Assembly (NCBI GenBank): GCA_963815785.1
Contig: CAWFHZ010000012.1
Location: 124,001 to 188,000, forward strand
Reading direction: 5' to 3'
DNA: 64,000 bases
From: DATFVA01 sp963815785
GTDB lineage: Bacteria; Bacteroidota; Ignavibacteria; Ignavibacteriales; Ignavibacteriaceae
Both the position numbers and the translations under genes were made by a program. How positions within the stretch are numbered: the first letter of the stretch is position 1; the number at the start of each line of letters is the position of its first letter. Positions 29,575 through 38,417 of this stretch are shown one piece after another. The notes under the pieces were generated by a model. That model worked only from the letters and a program-made list of their open reading frames with translations. It did not search any database and had not been told where the DNA came from.

Positions 29575-30519
29575 CTAAGCTTGTCCTAATTTTAATTCAA
29601 TTGCTTTTCTAACAAAACCATCAGATCTTTTAAGGAGTTCCAAAGCGGCATCCCGACTTACATTTGCTATAATCATCACCAGTGCTGTTTTCACTTGTCC
29701 TCCTGCATTTTCCAAATAGTTTTCTGATTCTTCATAAGATAAACCGGTAATTGTCATAATAATTCTTTTTGATCTTTCAACAAGTTTTTTATTTGTCATC
29801 TGAAGATCTATCATCATATTTTCATAAACTTTTCCAAGCCTGATCATCGAAGCCGTTGTTAGCATATTTAAAACAAGTTTCTGTGCTGTTCCGCTTTTCA
29901 TTCTTGTGGAACCCATAATTACTTCAGGACCAACATTAGGACAAATAGCTACATCAACTTCTTTAATATCAAAATCACTTCGCGGGTTGCAGGTTAAGTA
30001 AAGAGTTTTTGCGCCAATCTCTTTTGCTTTTTTTACTGCCCCGATTACATAAGGAGTTCTTCTGCTTGCAGCAATTCCGCAAACAATATCCTTTATTGTA
30101 ATGCCTGCTTTAACAACATCTCCCGCGCCGTTTTCTTCATAATCTTCCGCACCTTCCTGCGCTCGAAACATTGCTTCATTACCCCCTGCAATATACCCTT
30201 GAACAAGCTCAGGATCAGTGCCGAATGTCGGAGGACATTCAGCGGCATCGATTACTCCGAGCCTCCCGCTGGTACCTGCACCAAAGTAAAATAACCTGCC
30301 CCCCGATTTAATTGACTCAACAATCAGATCGACAGCCTTTACTATATAAGGAATTTCTTTTTCGACTGCAGAAGGAACTGTTTTATCTTCAACATTAATT
30401 ATATTAAGAATTTCACCCACCGATGCAGTATCAATATTCATTGAGCTATCATTGCGTTGTTCGGTTTGGAGTGAACTTATTTCTTTAAATAATTTTTTCT
30501 TGTCTGAGGAAGAACTCAT
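29575..30519 (-). CDS. murQ: N-acetylmuramic acid 6-phosphate etherase
   Basis: A 314-residue MurQ, a SIS-domain enzyme that cleaves the lactyl ether of N-acetylmuramic acid 6-phosphate during cell-wall recycling in the cytoplasm. Signature segments are TEQRNDSSMNIDTASVGEIL, FYFGAGTSGRLGVIDAAECPPTFG, the phosphosugar-binding GIAASRRTPYVIGAV, and NVGPEVIMGSTRMKSGTAQKLVLNMLTT. It overlaps the end of rsmG by four bases (ATGA), implying coupled translation. No anhydro-muramic kinase neighbour is seen in the window. Confidence 0.95.
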   Translation of the reverse strand: MSSSSDKKKLFKEISSLQTEQRNDSSMNIDTASVGEILNIINVEDKTVPSAVEKEIPYIVKAVDLIVESIKSGGRLFYFGAGTSGRLGVIDAAECPPTFGTDPELVQGYIAGGNEAMFRAQEGAEDYEENGAGDVVKAGITIKDIVCGIAASRRTPYVIGAVKKAKEIGAKTLYLTCNPRSDFDIKEVDVAICPNVGPEVIMGSTRMKSGTAQKLVLNMLTTASMIRLGKVYENMMIDLQMTNKKLVERSKRIIMTITGLSYEESENYLENAGGQVKTALVMIIANVSRDAALELLKRSDGFVRKAIELKLGQA

Positions 30520-31199
30520 TTATGGAGTTCCAGTAAAACTAATTTCTTCCCTTTCTGGTTTCGAACATTTGAAGGTTTGTAATAGAGATCGAAGATAGTA
30601 GATTTTTTTATGTAAGATTTATATTTCAATTCTGCTTTCTGATATTCGGCATCGAGATCACCACCTTTAATTGCAACAAGGAAGGCTTTCTCTTTAAGTA
30701 AAGGAAGTGAATATCTGAAAAGAATAATTAAAGGCACTGAGGCACGGCTAACAATTAAATCAAAACCGTCTTTATATTTTTCAATGAATTCCGGACTTTC
30801 AACTCTTTCGTTTTCAGCAATTACATTGCTGAGTTTTAATTTATCAATAAACTCTTTAACGGCATTTATTTTTTTATTCGTTGAATCAACCAGCACACCT
30901 CTGAGGTCAGGGCGCATAATTGCTAAAGGAATTCCCGGGAACCCACCACCGGTACCAATATCCAGAAAATGTGATGTTTTTTCAGGAATATATTTGGTAA
31001 TATAGGAACATAGAAAAACATGGTTCTCTATAATATTGCCAATATCGCGGCGGGAAATCAGATTAACTGACTCATTTTTATCAACAACCAATTCTGCAAA
31101 ATAAGCCAGGCGTTCAATATTCATTAGATCAGGAGAAAAAGCATTTTCCCAATAAAATGATTGCAATTCTTTAAGATACTTTTCCTGAACATCCACCAT
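30516..31199 (-). CDS. rsmG: 16S rRNA (guanine527-N7)-methyltransferase
   Basis: A 227-residue RsmG (GidB): the motif FLDIGTGGGFPGIPLAI and acidic VLVDSTNKKINAV mark the SAM site, followed by the SRASV motif region (IVSRASVPLIILF). It methylates N7 of G527 in 16S rRNA. It is downstream of mnmG by about 15 bases and translationally coupled to murQ, in the conserved mnmE-mnmG-rsmG order. Confidence 0.95.
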   Translation of the reverse strand: MVDVQEKYLKELQSFYWENAFSPDLMNIERLAYFAELVVDKNESVNLISRRDIGNIIENHVFLCSYITKYIPEKTSHFLDIGTGGGFPGIPLAIMRPDLRGVLVDSTNKKINAVKEFIDKLKLSNVIAENERVESPEFIEKYKDGFDLIVSRASVPLIILFRYSLPLLKEKAFLVAIKGGDLDAEYQKAELKYKSYIKKSTIFDLYYKPSNVRNQKGKKLVLLELHK

Positions 31200-31214
31200 A
31201 GAAATGCCCTATAA

Positions 31215-33095
31215 TTAGTTTCTCAAATATACCAATAAAATAGAAATATCAGAAGGTGTAACACCTGAAATACGGCCTGCCTGACCAATAGAGCGGGGTT
31301 TTATCCTGTTCAATTTTTCTCTTCCTTCTGTAGATAATCCCTTTAAATCAATATAGTTTAACATTAAAGGAATAATTACATCCTCATATCTTTCCAATCT
31401 TAAAATATTTTCCTGCTGTCTTTTTAAGTAACCTTCATATTTTAATTCAATTTCAACCTGCTCCAGGGAAACAGAATCATTCAGCAATTCCTGTACAAGT
31501 TTTTCTCCACCAAACCCGTTTATTTTTAACAATTCATTTAGAGTAAGTTCGGGGCGTTTACATAATTTTGAAATTGTTTCAGTTGAGTCTATCCCATTTA
31601 GTCCTTTTAATTCCAGAAAAGGATTTACATCTCTTGCATGCAATTTTAAATTGTTAAATAGCGTAATGCTCTCAATAATCAATTCGTCTCTTTTGACAAG
31701 TTTTTCGAAAAATTCTTTTTCAATTAATCCAAACTTATACCCATATTTCATTAACCTGCGGTCTGCATTATCCTGTCTTAATACCAACCGGTGCTCAGCC
31801 CGGGATGTAAACATTCTGTATGGTTCATCAGTCGATTTATTTACAAGATCATCAATAAGCACTCCAATGTATGCCTCGCTTCTCTTAAGTACAAACTCAG
31901 GTTTGTTCTGAATTTTTAAAGCAGCATTAATTCCTGCAACAATCCCCTGAGCAGCAGCTTCTTCATATCCTGAAGTTCCGTTGATTTGTCCGGCAAAGTA
32001 CAGACCTTCTATTAATTTAGTTTCAAGAGTCAGATCAACCTGGTGGGGCGGAAAGAAATCATACTCAACTGCATACCCCGGACGAATCATTTCGGCATTT
32101 TCCAATCCTTTTATTTCATGTATTGCTTCTTGCTGAATTTCTGCCGGCAGGGAAGAGGAGAACCCATTTAAATATATCAGATCACTGTCCAGTCCCTCCG
32201 GTTCAAGAAATAATTGATGTTGTTTTTTTTCAGCAAAGCGAACAATTTTATCTTCTATCGAAGGACAATACCTGGGACCAACACCTTTAATTCTTCCGGT
32301 AAACATAGGTGATTCTTCAAAACCCTTCTCTAAAATCCTATGCACTTTTTCATTAGTATAGGTAATATGGCAGGGAACCTGTGGCAAAAATGGAAAATTG
32401 TTCTTATTAGTTTTATAAGAAAATGTCTGAGGATCTTCATCTCCCGGCTGAACTTCAACCACATCCCAATTAATTGAATTTTTTGCTAATCTTGGCGGTG
32501 TGCCTGTTTTTAATCTTCCTGATTCAAAACCCATTTTAATTAAAGTCTCTGTAATCCCGGTAGCTGGTTTTTCACCAAATCTTCCTCCGCTTGTGGATTT
32601 TAATCCTGTGTGCATTAAGGCATTTAGAAAGGTACCGGAGGATAAAACAACTGCTTTACAATTAATTTCTATTCCTTTAGAAGTAAGCACTCCGGTAATT
32701 TTTTTTCCTTCTGTTAAAATATCGACAACTGCATCTTCAATAATAGTCAGATTCGGAATTTCATTCACCACCCGATATGCTTCTTCAGAATAGAGTTTTC
32801 TATCTGATTGACACCGCGGTGACCAGACTGCCGGTCCCTTCGATTTGTTAAGCATCCTGAACTGAATTCCCGTTCTGTCCGCTATTATGCCCATTAAACC
32901 GCCAAGAGCATCAATTTCGCGAACAAGATGACCTTTTGCGGTTCCTCCAATTGCGGGATTGCAGGACATTCTTCCAATAGCAAACCTATCCATCGTCACC
33001 AAAGCAACTGAGCAGCCCATTCTGGCAGCTGAAGAACTTGCTTCAATTCCGGCATGCCCTCCGCCAACCACTATAATATCGAAGTTAATTATCAT
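31215..33095 (-). CDS. mnmG: tRNA uridine 5-carboxymethylaminomethyl modification enzyme MnmG (GidA)
   Basis: A 626-residue flavoprotein. The FAD-binding start is FDIIVVGGGHAGIEASS, with ATGITETLIKMGFESGRLKTGTPPRL and GYAVEYDFFPPHQVDLTLETK in the middle and the helical C-terminal domain ending GRISGVTPSDISILLVYLR. With MnmE it installs the cmnm5 group on wobble uridine of tRNA. Two parS-like sites lie between this gene and mnmE. Confidence 0.96.
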   Translation of the reverse strand: MIINFDIIVVGGGHAGIEASSSAARMGCSVALVTMDRFAIGRMSCNPAIGGTAKGHLVREIDALGGLMGIIADRTGIQFRMLNKSKGPAVWSPRCQSDRKLYSEEAYRVVNEIPNLTIIEDAVVDILTEGKKITGVLTSKGIEINCKAVVLSSGTFLNALMHTGLKSTSGGRFGEKPATGITETLIKMGFESGRLKTGTPPRLAKNSINWDVVEVQPGDEDPQTFSYKTNKNNFPFLPQVPCHITYTNEKVHRILEKGFEESPMFTGRIKGVGPRYCPSIEDKIVRFAEKKQHQLFLEPEGLDSDLIYLNGFSSSLPAEIQQEAIHEIKGLENAEMIRPGYAVEYDFFPPHQVDLTLETKLIEGLYFAGQINGTSGYEEAAAQGIVAGINAALKIQNKPEFVLKRSEAYIGVLIDDLVNKSTDEPYRMFTSRAEHRLVLRQDNADRRLMKYGYKFGLIEKEFFEKLVKRDELIIESITLFNNLKLHARDVNPFLELKGLNGIDSTETISKLCKRPELTLNELLKINGFGGEKLVQELLNDSVSLEQVEIELKYEGYLKRQQENILRLERYEDVIIPLMLNYIDLKGLSTEGREKLNRIKPRSIGQAGRISGVTPSDISILLVYLRN

Positions 33096-33104
33096 ATTTT
33101 GTTT

Positions 33105-33120
33105 TGTTCCACGTGGAACT
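33105..33120. promoter_or_regulatory. parS-like centromere site
   Basis: TGTTCCACGTGGAACT. It contains GTTCCACGTGGAAC, the perfect palindrome of the ParB-binding consensus (GTTTCACGTGAAAC or the C/G variant). Position, in the gap between mnmG and mnmE, matches the origin-proximal context where parS is found in many chromosomes. Confidence 0.75.
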
Positions 33121-33150
33121 AATTATTTTAGTAAAATCAAATTTTCTATT

Positions 33151-33166
33151 CGTTTCACGTGAAACT
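33151..33166. promoter_or_regulatory. second parS-like centromere site
   Basis: CGTTTCACGTGAAACT contains the canonical palindrome GTTTCACGTGAAAC. It is centred 46 bases from the first site and overlaps the last bases of mnmE. Two ParB sites so close would nucleate ParB spreading together. Confidence 0.8.
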
Positions 33167-34523
33167 ACTTGCCAATACAGAATTTTGTAAAAATATTGTT
33201 TAATATATCATCAGATGTCACAATTCCAATTATTTCACCAAGATCATCACACGCTTTTCTTATATCCGCGGAAATAAATTCTCCACTCATCTTATTTTCA
33301 ATCGATTCTTCAACTTTTTGTAAACTCTCATTTGCTCTCTTTAAACAATCATAGTGACGGGCATTTGAAACAACTGCTCCTTTTTCACTGTATGAAGAAG
33401 ATCCCAAAGCTTTCTCCTTCATTAGTAAAAATAAATTTTCGATTCCTTCCCCTGTTAAGGCGGAAACTGAGGAATCATATTCAAACTGGTCCTGAATTCC
33501 CAGATCAATTTTATTAAGAACCGTTAAGATATTATTATTATCTGTAAGAGCTTTAATTTCCTGAAGTAAATCATTAGACTTCCCTTGCTCAACATCATTT
33601 ATTAAAATAACGATATCAGCATCTTTAACTGCCTGTCTGCTACGGAGAACACCTTCCTTTTCAATTACATCTTCTGAAATCCTGATTCCCGCAGTATCAT
33701 ATAACCTAAATAAAATTCCATCAATAGAAACATCTTCTCTTATTATATCCCTGGTTGTTCCGGGAATATGACTGACAATCGCCCGGGATTCTTTTAGTAT
33801 ATAATTCAGGATGGAAGATTTGCCAACATTTGGTTTTCCGACCAAAGCAACGTTTACTCCATCCTTAATTACTTTACCGAAGGAGTAACTTTTTAGCAGC
33901 TCTTCGATTTCACTTTTTATGCTTTTAATTTTCTGCTTTAATTGATCAATATTTATAAACTCGACATCTTCTTCCGCAAAATCCAACTCAAGTTCAACAA
34001 ATGAGGAGGCATTTATCAGTGAACCTCTGATCTCGCTGACTTTTTTAGAAAGTAACCCGTCAAGCTGATTTCTTGCCCCACGGAGTGAAGCATCAGTTCT
34101 CGATGAAATTACATCCATAACAGCCTCTGCCTGGGTTAAATCTATTTTGTTATTCAGATACGCACGTTTTGTAAATTCACCGGGTTCTGCCAACCGTACA
34201 TTATAACTTAAAAGTCTTTCAATTATTTTTTTGGAAATTAAAGGATTTCCATGTGTACTGATTTCTACTGAATCTTCCCCCGTATATGAATGAGGGTTCC
34301 GGAAAACCGAGATTAGCACATCATCTATATAGTTACCGTCCGCATCAAGAATTTCACCGTAATGAATTCTGTGGGACTCAGAATCAACTAATTTAGTTTT
34401 GCCTCTAAAAATTTTATCAACTATTTCCAGGGAAAGTGTACCGCTTACTCTTAATACAGAAATTGCCCCAACCCCCGAAGGAGTTGCAATTGCTGTAATT
34501 GTATCTTCGGTAAAAAATTTCAT
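33165..34523 (-). CDS. mnmE: tRNA modification GTPase MnmE (TrmE)
   Basis: About 452 residues from the ATG at 34523; the alternative earlier start at 34553 adds a non-homologous ten. The N-terminal tetrahydrofolate domain begins EDTITAIATPSGVGAIS; the GTPase has GKPNVGKSSIL, the DTAG switch (YDTAGIRI) and LNKIDL, and the protein ends in the conserved FCIGK. It forms the MnmE-MnmG complex that modifies tRNA wobble uridine. Divergent from hsp20. Confidence 0.95.
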   Translation of the reverse strand: MKFFTEDTITAIATPSGVGAISVLRVSGTLSLEIVDKIFRGKTKLVDSESHRIHYGEILDADGNYIDDVLISVFRNPHSYTGEDSVEISTHGNPLISKKIIERLLSYNVRLAEPGEFTKRAYLNNKIDLTQAEAVMDVISSRTDASLRGARNQLDGLLSKKVSEIRGSLINASSFVELELDFAEEDVEFINIDQLKQKIKSIKSEIEELLKSYSFGKVIKDGVNVALVGKPNVGKSSILNYILKESRAIVSHIPGTTRDIIREDVSIDGILFRLYDTAGIRISEDVIEKEGVLRSRQAVKDADIVILINDVEQGKSNDLLQEIKALTDNNNILTVLNKIDLGIQDQFEYDSSVSALTGEGIENLFLLMKEKALGSSSYSEKGAVVSNARHYDCLKRANESLQKVEESIENKMSGEFISADIRKACDDLGEIIGIVTSDDILNNIFTKFCIGK

Positions 34524-34713
34524 ATGGTTAAAATTGCAGAAACAAGTTTGCAAAAATATAGAAATTAATAAGTATTAACAATCCAAAGAATTAACACTTA
34601 ATTGGATTTTGAAATTATGACTTGAACTTTGACAGAATTTAGAATGAGTCTATCATTTCTTTCAAATTATCTGCCATATAGACAGGCGCTGAATATAACA
34701 CATAAATCCCCAT

Positions 34714-34744
34714 AACTCATTTAATAACAATTGGTTATAGAGTT
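34714..34744. repeat. imperfect inverted repeat upstream of hsp20
   Basis: AACTC at 34714-34718 and GAGTT at 34740-34744 flank inner arms TAATAAC and GTTATA. It precedes a -24/-12-like element and could be an operator. No CIRCE element was seen. Confidence 0.3.
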
Positions 34745-34752
34745 TTAGCGTG

Positions 34753-34769
34753 TTGGCATTTTTATTGTA
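34753..34769 (+). promoter_or_regulatory. candidate sigma-54-like promoter of hsp20
   Basis: TTGGCATTTTTATTGTA has a -24 TGGCA and, at the correct spacing, a -12 TTG followed by T instead of C. Transcription would start near 34780, about 38 bases before the hsp20 ATG. One mismatch at the key -12 GC weakens the call. Confidence 0.3.
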
Positions 34770-34817
34770 TCTGTATAAATGACGTTCAAAATTTGTTAAC
34801 GAAAGGAGGAAAAAATC

Positions 34818-35282
34818 ATGGCAATCGTAAGATGGAATCCTTCAAAGGATTTATTAAATATTGAACGGGAGTTCAACAGAATGTTCAATTCATTTAACAA
34901 AAGTTTTGGGTTCGGAGATTCAGATGATGAATTGGCAGAATATGAAAATGCTGTCTGGGCACCGTTGACAGATATTTCTGAAGATGAGGATAACTTTGTT
35001 CTCAAACTTGATCTTCCGGGAATAAAGAAAGAAAACGTAAAGATAAATTATGAAAACGGACAGCTCAGCATAAGTGGCGAAAGAAAACATGAATCCGAAA
35101 AAAAGAACGCTAAGTTCCACAGAGTTGAAAGATCTTATGGAAAATATTTCAGATCTTTTAATCTGCCTTCAAAGATACAGGAAGACAAAATTGATGCGGA
35201 ATTTAAGGATGGTCAATTAACCATTACTGTTCCGAAATCTGAAGAAGCCAAACCAAAACAGATTGAAGTTAAAGTAAAGTAA
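34818..35282 (+). CDS. Hsp20 / small heat shock protein
   Basis: A 154-residue cytosolic chaperone with an alpha-crystallin domain at about residues 45-140: PLTDISEDEDNFVLKLDLPG, KENVKINYENGQLSISGERK and the end VERSYGKYFRSFNLP ... QLTITVPK. The C-terminus IEVKV supplies the I-x-V oligomerisation motif. GGAGG (GAAAGGAGGAAAAAATC) precedes the ATG. It is first in the chaperone cluster and divergent from mnmE. Confidence 0.93.
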   Translation: MAIVRWNPSKDLLNIEREFNRMFNSFNKSFGFGDSDDELAEYENAVWAPLTDISEDEDNFVLKLDLPGIKKENVKINYENGQLSISGERKHESEKKNAKFHRVERSYGKYFRSFNLPSKIQEDKIDAEFKDGQLTITVPKSEEAKPKQIEVKVK

Positions 35283-35324
35283 ATTTATCTGCTGGTTAGT
35301 TTGATAAATATTACTAATTGCCTT

Positions 35325-35363
35325 GGGGCAGCTAAAATAAGTTTGGCTGCCCTTTTTGTTTTT
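35325..35363 (+). terminator. terminator between hsp20 and cbpA
   Basis: GGGCAGC (35326-35332) pairs with GCTGCCC (35346-35352), followed by TTTTTGTTTTT. Good intrinsic terminator, so cbpA downstream probably has its own promoter or depends on readthrough. Confidence 0.8.
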
Positions 35364-35418
35364 AATCAGAAAGTTGATATTCTTTTCTGATTATTTTTTG
35401 AAAGATGGAAAAACAATT

Positions 35419-36369
35419 ATGGATTTTAAAGATTATTATAAAATTCTCGGTGTAGAAAAGGACGCAACCCAGGAAGAGATAAAAAAAGCTTATCGCAAGC
35501 TCGCTTTGAAATATCATCCTGACAGAAATCCTGATAACAAACAATCAGAAGAAAAATTTAAAGAAATTACTGAAGCAAATGAAGTTTTGAGTGACCCCGA
35601 AAAAAGAAAAAAGTATGATCAGCTTGGAGCTAACTGGAAGCATTACCAGCAGCCCGGCGCAGGTGGTCCCGGAATGGATGATTTCTTTAGTCAGTTTGGA
35701 GGGAGAGGCGGCGGAAGAACTTCTTATCAGTATTCGGGAGACCTGGGAGATATGTTCGGAAATATCGGCGGTTTTTCAGATTTCTTTGAAAGCTTCTTCG
35801 GAGGGAGAGGTGCGGGTCAAGGTGCCAGACGCGGCCCTTACACTTCTGCACAAAAAGGACAGGATTATGAGGCCAATTTAAACTTAACCCTTGAAGAGGT
35901 TTTTAATGGAGTTGAAAGACAAATAAATGTTGACGGCAAAAAACTTAAAGTTAAAATTGAAAGCGGAACCAAAGACGGTTCCAAACTTCGTCTTCGCGGA
36001 CTTGGTGCAGCAGGAAGTAACGGCGGAGAAAAAGGAGATCTATACTTAACTATTCATGTTCTCGATCATCCATTTTATGAAGTTAAAGGTCAGGATCTGT
36101 TTTATAATCTTGATGTTGACTTATATACTGCAGTGCTTGGAGGCAATGTTCAGGTACAGACTCTTGATCACAAAAAATTAAGCATTGTTATTCCTCCGGA
36201 AACAGATAATGGCAAATTGTTAAAACTTCGTGGGCAGGGAATGTTGACAAAAGAAAATAAAAATAAACGAGGTGATCTGTTCGTAAGGATAATCCTCCAG
36301 ATTCCCAAAAATCTTTCAAAAGAAGAAAAAGAATTATTTAATAAACTATCACAACTCAGAAAAGATTAA
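35419..36369 (+). CDS. cbpA: DnaJ-family co-chaperone, type B (CbpA-like)
   Basis: 316 residues from the ATG at 35419 (an upstream ORF start at 35356 lacks homology). J-domain MDFKDYYKILGVEKDA with HPD (KYHPDRNPDN), a glycine/phenylalanine-rich linker (GGRGGGRTSYQYSGD), then two C-terminal beta-sandwich peptide-binding domains. No CxxCxGxG zinc repeats, so it is a type B DnaJ. It stimulates DnaK ATPase; dnaK itself is not in the window. htpG begins 12 bases after the stop. Confidence 0.92.
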   Translation: MDFKDYYKILGVEKDATQEEIKKAYRKLALKYHPDRNPDNKQSEEKFKEITEANEVLSDPEKRKKYDQLGANWKHYQQPGAGGPGMDDFFSQFGGRGGGRTSYQYSGDLGDMFGNIGGFSDFFESFFGGRGAGQGARRGPYTSAQKGQDYEANLNLTLEEVFNGVERQINVDGKKLKVKIESGTKDGSKLRLRGLGAAGSNGGEKGDLYLTIHVLDHPFYEVKGQDLFYNLDVDLYTAVLGGNVQVQTLDHKKLSIVIPPETDNGKLLKLRGQGMLTKENKNKRGDLFVRIILQIPKNLSKEEKELFNKLSQLRKD

Positions 36370-36380
36370 GGAGTAAAAGA

Positions 36381-38291
36381 ATGAGTCAGACAGCAGAGAC
36401 AAAGAAATACGAATTTAAAGCTGAAGTTAAACAGCTTCTGGATATTCTTGTTCATTCACTTTATACAAGCAGGGAAATATTTCTAAGAGAAATTATATCA
36501 AATGCTTCTGATGCATTGGATAAGCTACGATTTGAATCAACCCGGGGAACTGAAGTTGAAGACAAAGATCTTCCACTGGAAATTCGCGTGACTTTTGATG
36601 AAAAGAAAAAACTTATCACTGTTTCTGATACCGGGATAGGAATGACTAAAGAAGAACTGATAAAGAATATCGGCACCATTGCCAAATCAGGTTCATCCGA
36701 ATTTATAAAGCAGCTGCAGGAAAACAAAACAGAAGCGAATAATATAATAGGCAAGTTTGGTGTGGGATTTTATTCCGTCTTTATGGTTGCGGAAGAAGTT
36801 GTGATAAAAACAAAATCATTCAGGAAGAATACCAAACCGGTTGAATGGAAATCAAATGGTCTGGGGGATTATGAAATTTCAGAACCCGATGGAAAACTTA
36901 AACGCGGAACAATAATTGAAATTCATTTAAAGGATGATGCAAAAGAATTTGCAGATAAATACAGGCTGGAAACTATAATTAAAAAACATTCCAACTTTGT
37001 TCATTTTCCTATCTACCTGGATAAAGAAAAAGTGAATACGGTTACAGCAATCTGGCGTGAACCTAAAAGCAATGTTAAAAAGGAAGAATATAACGAGTTC
37101 TATAAATTTTTAAGTTATGATTCTGAAGAACCAATGGATATCATCCACAATTCAGTAGATGCCCCTATCCAGTTTCACAGTTTGTTATTTATCCCGAAAA
37201 AGAATTTCGATATGTTCGGATTCGGCAGGGAGGACTACGGTCTCGATTTGTATGTGAGAAGAGTAATGATTCAGCATCAGAATAAAGATTTGCTGCCCGA
37301 ATATTTACGCTTTGTAAAGGGTGTTGTTGAATCAGAAGATCTTCCATTAAATATCTCCAGGGAAACTCTGCAGGAAAATATAATCTTTACAAAAATCTCA
37401 AACACTGTTACAAGCCAGGTGCTTTCATATCTTGTTAAGAAGGCAAAAGACAAACCTGAAGAATATATTGAGTTCTGGAATGAACACGGAAAAAACTTAA
37501 AACTTGGTTACGGTGATTTTACAAATATTGATAAGATAAAAGAATTGCTGAGATTTAATTCTTCACAGAATGAAAATGAAAAAGGATTAACCTCTCTGGA
37601 AGAATATGTTTCAAGATTTAAAGAAGGACAAAAGGAAATTTATTACGCGCTCGGCACAAGCAGGCAGGCAATTGACCAGGACCCTCATCTTGAAATATTT
37701 AAAAATAAAGGACTCGAAGTTCTCTATCTGTACGATCCTGTAGATGAGTTTGTACTTTCTTCAATCAGGAAGTATAAAGATTATGATTTCAAACCGGTTG
37801 ATTCAGTTGATTTGAAAAATATCGATTCGTTCAAGGAAACCGAAGATAAAAAAGATAAACCAGAAGAGCTATCAAAAGATGAACAGCTTCACTTTGATAG
37901 TCTGATTTCCAGGATAAAAGAAATTCTTGGTGACAGAGTTACAGATGTAAAAAAATCAGAAAGACTGAGCGGAAGCCCGGCAATACTTGTTAATCCGGAT
38001 GATTCAATGTCTTCATCTATGCAGAAGATGATGCGGATGATGAATAAAGACATGCAGGTTCCGAAAAAAGTTTTTGAGATAAACAGAGATCATAAACTGA
38101 TAAGAAATCTACTGAAAGTATTTAAAGCAAATCGCCAGGATGAATACATAACCAATGTGGTTGAAGAACTCTTCGAGTCTGCTTTGCTGCTGGAAGGAGA
38201 TTTACAGGATCCGCACAGGCTTGTAAGCAAAATAAACCAGATGCTCGAACAATCCAGCGACTGGTACACAGAAGTGAAAAAAATAAATTGA
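36381..38291 (+). CDS. htpG: molecular chaperone HtpG (Hsp90)
   Basis: A 636-residue Hsp90 with the ATP-binding N-domain (REIISNASDALDKLRF, SDTGIGMTKEEL, GKFGVGFYSVFMV), middle domain (REDYGLDLYVRRVMIQ, LPLNISRETLQEN) and C-terminal dimerisation region. Length is normal. It lies directly behind cbpA, probably in one transcript, and is followed after a REP-like element by clpB. Confidence 0.96.
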   Translation: MSQTAETKKYEFKAEVKQLLDILVHSLYTSREIFLREIISNASDALDKLRFESTRGTEVEDKDLPLEIRVTFDEKKKLITVSDTGIGMTKEELIKNIGTIAKSGSSEFIKQLQENKTEANNIIGKFGVGFYSVFMVAEEVVIKTKSFRKNTKPVEWKSNGLGDYEISEPDGKLKRGTIIEIHLKDDAKEFADKYRLETIIKKHSNFVHFPIYLDKEKVNTVTAIWREPKSNVKKEEYNEFYKFLSYDSEEPMDIIHNSVDAPIQFHSLLFIPKKNFDMFGFGREDYGLDLYVRRVMIQHQNKDLLPEYLRFVKGVVESEDLPLNISRETLQENIIFTKISNTVTSQVLSYLVKKAKDKPEEYIEFWNEHGKNLKLGYGDFTNIDKIKELLRFNSSQNENEKGLTSLEEYVSRFKEGQKEIYYALGTSRQAIDQDPHLEIFKNKGLEVLYLYDPVDEFVLSSIRKYKDYDFKPVDSVDLKNIDSFKETEDKKDKPEELSKDEQLHFDSLISRIKEILGDRVTDVKKSERLSGSPAILVNPDDSMSSSMQKMMRMMNKDMQVPKKVFEINRDHKLIRNLLKVFKANRQDEYITNVVEELFESALLLEGDLQDPHRLVSKINQMLEQSSDWYTEVKKIN

Positions 38292-38299
38292 TTCTTAGT

Positions 38300-38392
38300 G
38301 TCATTTCGAATCCCGATTTATCGGGTGAGAAATCCTAGAGATTAAGATTTCTCCCTGCGCCTGCCTGCCGGCATAGCCAGGGTCGAAATGAC
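38300..38392. repeat. REP-like palindromic element between htpG and clpB
   Basis: Outer arms GTCATTTCGA and TCGAAATGAC, inner arms GAGAAATC (38327-38334) and GATTTCTC (38346-38353), and a small hairpin CCCGATTTATCGGG (38312-38325). Related elements occur at 56570 (GTCATTTC/GAAATGAC). No T-tract follows, so a terminator role is not indicated. Confidence 0.7.
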
Positions 38393-38417
38393 GATGAAAG
38401 TTAAGGAAAAATAAACT

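Noticed and set aside
38300..38392. REP-like element as terminator of htpG
   Set aside because: No T-tract follows; its folding fits a repeat element better.
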